Positions 5,248 through 8,749 of a stretch of DNA of 8,749 nt are shown here, in pieces. Under the pieces are notes generated by a model. It ran no database searches and was not told the origin of the DNA. It was given only the letters and a program-made list of their open reading frames with translations. This stretch comes from Verrucomicrobiales bacterium (lineage in GTDB: Bacteria > Verrucomicrobiota > Verrucomicrobiia > Verrucomicrobiales > DEV007), in assembly GCA_002696885.1 (NCBI GenBank), contig NZSO01000067.1, positions 5,320 through 14,068 of the forward strand, given 5' to 3'. The translations under genes and the position numbers were made by a program. Every line of letters begins with the position of its first letter. Position 1 is the first letter of the stretch.

Positions 5248-6468
5248 ATGAGCGAACCCAATGAGTCCAAAAACATTCCGTCTGACTTCCAAAAAGCTGT
5301 TACTTGGAAAGCAATAACCGGTGTTTCCTTCGCTATAATTTTTCTTCTATTAATCAGTTCTATTTTTATTTTAGGAAAGTTTCTCAATATTCTTCAACCT
5401 GTTCTTGTTCCCGTAGCGATAGCTGCGATACTTTCTTACCTTCTCTCCCCTTTGGTACATTGGATTAGAAAAAAGGCACTACGAGAACATAAACTCTCGA
5501 GAACTCGTGCTATCCTTTTGGTTTATTCTGCTCTAACCATTTTTTTCACTGTAATTGCCCTTATGGTTATCATCCCTGCTTCCAGTCAATTAAATGAATT
5601 AATTCAGGATAGAGAAAAAATTATAAAGAATGCACAAAAAAAACTATCTAGCTTTAGCAACGTAATTGAATCCTTCAACGCGTCATCAGATAAAACAACA
5701 ATACAACCGGATAAAACAGACGATGAAGCGATCAACAATCTTCTTTGGAACAAGCTAGTTGATTGGATCAAAAATCCAGAAACCAGTCAAAAACTTGTAG
5801 GATTTCTTGGCAAAACAGCCAACGGTTTTGTTGGCATCCTCGGCTATGCTTTAGGGTTAATTCTTGTTCCTGTATATCTTTTCTTTTTTCTCAGAGACTC
5901 TGCTTTCATTGAAAGAAATTGGGATATGATAATCCCTTTAAAGAACTCAACATTAAAAGATGAAATTGTAAGCCTAATCAAAGAAATCAATGGCTACATT
6001 GTCGCATATTTTAGAGGCCAGGTGCTTGTCAGCGTAATTGATGGAGCTTTAACAGGTATCATATTAATGTTACTTGGTTTAGATTATGCTCTAGTCATCG
6101 GAGTATCATTGGCTATTTTTGGTGTGATTCCTTTTGTTGGATTTATCATCACCGCTATTCCCGCACTATTAATAGCCGCAGGTCAAGATGGCGGACCAGG
6201 CCCTCTTTGGGTTCTTATAGTATTCATAGCCGTTCAACAATTTGATGGCTTTTTTATTCAACCTAAAATTGTTGGTGAATCAGTTGGCCTTCATCCACTA
6301 ACGGTAATATTCTCGGTTCTATGCTGGTCACTCTTAATTGGGGGTATACTAGGAGCCCTGTTGGCAGTCCCTTTAACAGCATCGATCAAAGTTTTGTTTC
6401 GACGTTACGTTTGGGAAAACAAAATTAAAAACAAATTCGGTGAAAAAATTGAAGCATCTCCCACATAA
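5248..6468 (+). CDS. AI-2E transporter family (PerM/TqsA-like) membrane protein
   Basis: This 406-residue polytopic inner-membrane protein belongs to the AI-2E/PerM family. Hydrophobic segments are visible at about 23-47, 50-70, 88-110, 190-216, 255-277, 280-312, 318-336 and 350-384, with a hydrophilic helical stretch (about 111-188) between the third and fourth, as usual in the family. Signatures are YFRGQVLVSVIDG (254-266), FGVIPFVGFIITAIPALL, the QPKIVGESVGLHPLTVI stretch (338-354) and GGILGALLAVPLTA (365-378). Members export varied small molecules or ions (AI-2 for TqsA, Na+/H+ exchange for some), so no substrate can be given. The ATG at 5248 has the best Shine-Dalgarno-like sequence in the window, AGGA at 5235-5238. 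It is 52 bases after thiS and 21 before the moxR-like gene, so it may be part of the same transcript. Confidence 0.93.
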   Translation: MSEPNESKNIPSDFQKAVTWKAITGVSFAIIFLLLISSIFILGKFLNILQPVLVPVAIAAILSYLLSPLVHWIRKKALREHKLSRTRAILLVYSALTIFFTVIALMVIIPASSQLNELIQDREKIIKNAQKKLSSFSNVIESFNASSDKTTIQPDKTDDEAINNLLWNKLVDWIKNPETSQKLVGFLGKTANGFVGILGYALGLILVPVYLFFFLRDSAFIERNWDMIIPLKNSTLKDEIVSLIKEINGYIVAYFRGQVLVSVIDGALTGIILMLLGLDYALVIGVSLAIFGVIPFVGFIITAIPALLIAAGQDGGPGPLWVLIVFIAVQQFDGFFIQPKIVGESVGLHPLTVIFSVLCWSLLIGGILGALLAVPLTASIKVLFRRYVWENKIKNKFGEKIEASPT

Positions 6469-6489
6469 ATAGATACATTAAATCTAAAT

Positions 6490-7479
6490 ATGTCAGTGGA
6501 TACGGCAAAGCTAAAAGACCAAGTAGAACAAACTTCAACATGGATTGCTCCTCTGAAAGAGGAAATGTCACAGGTATTAGTTGGTCAAGATTCGCTTGTT
6601 AATAATTTGATTATAGGTCTTCTAACTAGAGGACACCTTTTGATTGAAGGCGTGCCAGGTTTGGCAAAAACACTAACTGTTAATGCTTTAGCAGGCTGTA
6701 TTGGTGTCGACTTCAAAAGAATTCAATTCACACCTGATCTTTTGCCAGCTGACGTGGTTGGAACATTAATTTACACCCCACAAAGTGGTGAATTTAAACC
6801 AAAATTGGGTCCAGTTTTTACAAATTTGCTTCTTGCAGATGAGATTAATCGTGCGCCAGCCAAAGTTCAAAGTGCCCTTTTAGAATCAATGCAGGAACGA
6901 CAAGTTACTATTGGAGACAAAACCTATAATCTGCCGGATCCATTTCTAGTAATGGCTACGCAAAACCCTTTAGATCAAGAAGGGACATATCAATTACCCG
7001 AAGCACAGTTGGATAGGTTTATCGTTAAAACGATTGTAGATTACCCTAATCGCCAAGAGGAAATTGAGATAATCAATCGAATGGGAGTTTCTGAATCAAA
7101 GTTAAAGACTAAAAAAGTCCTAACAAAAGAAGATATTACTGACTCCAGAAAAGTTACAGACTCAATTTATATTGAAGATAGCATCAAAGATTACATTGTG
7201 TCCTTAGTTTTAAGCACAAGAAACAGCACTTCTACTGAGTCGAAAATTAAGGGAATGATTAGGTGTGGTGCCTCCCCAAGAGCAACCATCAATTTTATTC
7301 TTGCATCAAAAGCAACAGCCTTCATTAATGGCCGTGGTTATGTTATTCCGAACGATGTAAAAACAGTCGCTCATGATATCTTAAGGCATAGAATTTTGCT
7401 CACTTATGAAGCTGAGGCAGAACAAATAACCTCAGAGGACATCATTGAACAAATACTTAACTCAGTTGATGTTCCATAA
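6490..7479 (+). CDS. MoxR-family AAA+ ATPase
   Basis: This 329-residue protein is a MoxR-type AAA+ chaperone ATPase; members help to mature or activate VWA-domain proteins and metal-dependent enzymes. It shows Walker A GVPGLAKT (54-61), Walker B LLLADEIN (113-120, D117 and E118), NRAPAKVQSALLESMQERQVT in the helix behind it, sensor 1 ATQNP (N159), EGTYQLPEAQLDRF with a likely arginine finger at R176, and sensor 2 in GASPRA (R264). Length and order are typical and all catalytic residues are present. The DUF58 gene starts only 2 bases after its stop, the standard MoxR-DUF58 pairing, so the proteins very likely act together. The ATG lacks a Shine-Dalgarno (leader TCTAAAT). Confidence 0.96.
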   Translation: MSVDTAKLKDQVEQTSTWIAPLKEEMSQVLVGQDSLVNNLIIGLLTRGHLLIEGVPGLAKTLTVNALAGCIGVDFKRIQFTPDLLPADVVGTLIYTPQSGEFKPKLGPVFTNLLLADEINRAPAKVQSALLESMQERQVTIGDKTYNLPDPFLVMATQNPLDQEGTYQLPEAQLDRFIVKTIVDYPNRQEEIEIINRMGVSESKLKTKKVLTKEDITDSRKVTDSIYIEDSIKDYIVSLVLSTRNSTSTESKIKGMIRCGASPRATINFILASKATAFINGRGYVIPNDVKTVAHDILRHRILLTYEAEAEQITSEDIIEQILNSVDVP

Positions 7480-7481
7480 AT

Positions 7482-8369
7482 ATGATTTCCCTAAGTGATT
7501 TAATTAAGGAATCCCGAAAAATAGAGATCAAGGCCAAGGGATTAGTAGATGACAATCTTAATGGTGAATACAAAACTGCCTTCAAAGGAAGAGGTATAGA
7601 TTTCCATGATCTTCGAGAATACAGCCATGGAGATGAGGTTCGAACAATTGACTGGAATACAACCGCACGAACAGGAGAACCTTATGTAAAACAATTTGTT
7701 GAGCAGAGGGAATTAACTATTTACATAGCTATTGATATAAGCAAATCGAATAATTATGGAAGCGTCATTAAAAGTCGCCATCACTTAGCAGCGTTAATAT
7801 CTGCTATTTTATCTCGTAGCGCTACAAAAAATGGCGACCGTGTAGGATTCGTACTTTTCGGTGATAAAATAGAACAATACTCTGAACCGCAGAAGGGTTT
7901 ACCAAACAGCATGAAAATGCTTCGAAAATTACTTAAATCAGATTGCATGACATCAACAAGCAGACCCGATTTAGCTTTGGAGTTTATAATGAAACGACAA
8001 AAAAAGCGTGCAATGATATTTTTAATATCGGATTTTTTATGCCCTGAATTTGAAAATTCATTGAAGGTTTGTTCATTCAAAAATGAAATTATTTCAATCC
8101 AGATTATTGATCCAACAGAAATTGAATTACCAAACGTTGGAAAAGTTTATCTCAGCAACCCTGAAAATGATAAAACTTATCTTGTGGATACAAGTAACAA
8201 AAATTTTAGAAACAATTTCAAAAAAACAAGAGATCTATGGCAAACGAAATTAGATAAATTATTTAAGTCCAGCAATGTCGATCACATCAAACTCGTAAAC
8301 GATGCGGATTGCGATCCGGCAAAAACACTTAAAGCTCTATTTAAATCCAGAGCTTCCAGTAAAGCTTAA
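7482..8369 (+). CDS. DUF58 domain protein (VWA-like partner of MoxR)
   Basis: This 295-residue cytoplasmic protein has the DUF58 signature at about 34-59, running from FKGRGIDFHDLREYSHGDE to TIDWN, then TARTGEPYVKQFVEQRE. A VWA-like fold follows with the metal-site motif D85-I-S87-K-S89 (DISKS), VGFVLFGD and the ISDFL strand (D184). No membrane segment is present, which is normal for the short DUF58 class. It is adjacent to the MoxR gene with a 2-base gap and may start by re-initiation. DUF58 proteins are thought to be adaptors or clients of MoxR in cell-envelope or stress functions; the exact role is not known. The usual next genes (BatA/BatB VWA proteins, BatD) do not follow: the stop TAA (8367-8369) interlocks with the stop of a convergent gene. 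Confidence 0.95.
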   Translation: MISLSDLIKESRKIEIKAKGLVDDNLNGEYKTAFKGRGIDFHDLREYSHGDEVRTIDWNTTARTGEPYVKQFVEQRELTIYIAIDISKSNNYGSVIKSRHHLAALISAILSRSATKNGDRVGFVLFGDKIEQYSEPQKGLPNSMKMLRKLLKSDCMTSTSRPDLALEFIMKRQKKRAMIFLISDFLCPEFENSLKVCSFKNEIISIQIIDPTEIELPNVGKVYLSNPENDKTYLVDTSNKNFRNNFKKTRDLWQTKLDKLFKSSNVDHIKLVNDADCDPAKTLKALFKSRASSKA

Positions 8370-8746
8370 TTTTCTATAGACTCAATGAAATCTTCGGGAC
8401 TCGAAGTTGATCCATTTACATCGGCATTATTACTTCCCTCTCTAAGTTTATCCAATGTTTCCGACCTAACTCCGGATCCAGTTGGATTGCTTAATCCTCT
8501 TAATTGAGAGGCCTTCATATTATTTTTCAATCGTTCTTCATCGAAATCGGTCGTCAATAATTCGGCTGTAAAATGAGAAAAGAAACCTGATCCCATAAAA
8601 AGAATAATTCCCACCAACAACACTTCACCAGCTCTTGGCCTTAGGCGGGGATTTCTATGTCTTTTGGCGTAAAACATCAAAACACCAATCGAAACAACAG
8701 AACAGATGCCCATTATAAGGTAAAAATATTTTGGAAAATCAATCAC
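8366..8746 (-). CDS. Two-TM membrane protein of unknown function, possibly incomplete at its N-terminus
   Basis: The open frame encodes at least 126 residues with two membrane segments, about 7-26 (FYLIMGICSVVSIGVLMFY) and 40-58 (GEVLLVGIILFMGSGFFSH), joined by a basic loop (AKRHRNPRLRPR). The positive loop suggests that the loop is cytoplasmic and that both ends, including the hydrophilic Ser/Asn-rich tail (about 65-126), face outward. I do not recognise the family. The assigned start is a GTG at 8744-8746. The frame remains open to base 8749, so the real start may lie beyond the right edge; ATG at M12 would cut into TM1 and is unlikely. Its TAA (8366-8368) shares the TTAA with the stop of the DUF58 gene. 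Confidence 0.65.
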   Translation of the reverse strand: MIDFPKYFYLIMGICSVVSIGVLMFYAKRHRNPRLRPRAGEVLLVGIILFMGSGFFSHFTAELLTTDFDEERLKNNMKASQLRGLSNPTGSGVRSETLDKLREGSNNADVNGSTSSPEDFIESIEN

Positions 8747-8749
8747 ACT

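Noticed and set aside
1..8749. Mobile element, CRISPR array, tRNA or defence system
   Set aside because: No transposase or integrase, no spaced direct repeats, no tRNA-like cloverleaf and no defence-gene signature was seen; the MoxR-DUF58 pair is a housekeeping type.

Overview
This AT-rich window (GC roughly in the mid-30s per cent by eye) is a compact piece of bacterial chromosome carrying housekeeping and cell-envelope genes. I see no phage, plasmid, IS, CRISPR, tRNA or rRNA signature. The best guess for the organism is a low-GC member of the Verrucomicrobiota (Opitutae-like). This rests on remembered resemblance of the TPR-like/LysM/degenerate-YkuD protein, the 174-residue conserved unknown and the two-TM PH-like protein to proteins of that group. 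It is an inference (about 0.5), because no search could be run. Most start codons lack a Shine-Dalgarno sequence and sit behind A/T-rich leaders, which would also fit Bacteroidota, but the AccA and AcpP sequences look less like that phylum.

Layout. The first 114 bases hold the 3' end of a rightward gene of uncertain family, whose stop overlaps the end of the leftward accA. A leftward block then runs from about 3756 down to 104. In transcription order it holds a two-TM membrane protein with four Trp-containing repeats and a PH-like tail (3756-2812), acpP (2668-2429) with its own candidate promoter, a perfect 10-bp hairpin, and a tight set of a 174-residue conserved unknown, a LysM protein with a degenerate L,D-transpeptidase-like domain, and accA. 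From the divergent gap at 3757-3843 a rightward block starts: thiH, thiS, an AI-2E/PerM-family permease, a MoxR AAA+ ATPase and a DUF58 protein. It ends by interlocking stop codons with a leftward two-TM protein that reaches the right edge.

How the genes work together. AccA and AcpP feed fatty-acid synthesis (malonyl-CoA and the acyl carrier). The LysM protein sits in the periplasm or at the wall, so the leftward block combines lipid supply with envelope structure. ThiH and ThiS supply two inputs to the thiazole half of thiamine (dehydroglycine and the sulfur carrier), but the synthase ThiG and the adenylyltransferase ThiF are not in the window. MoxR and DUF58 are the usual chaperone/adaptor pair, here without the VWA membrane proteins (BatA/BatB) that often follow.

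No clearly new multi-gene system is visible. The most interesting points are the LysM/YkuD protein that has lost the catalytic Cys-His-Arg motif, the Trp-repeat membrane protein, the AccA whose N-terminal helical region is replaced by a lysine-rich tail, and the hairpin that separates acpP from its downstream genes.
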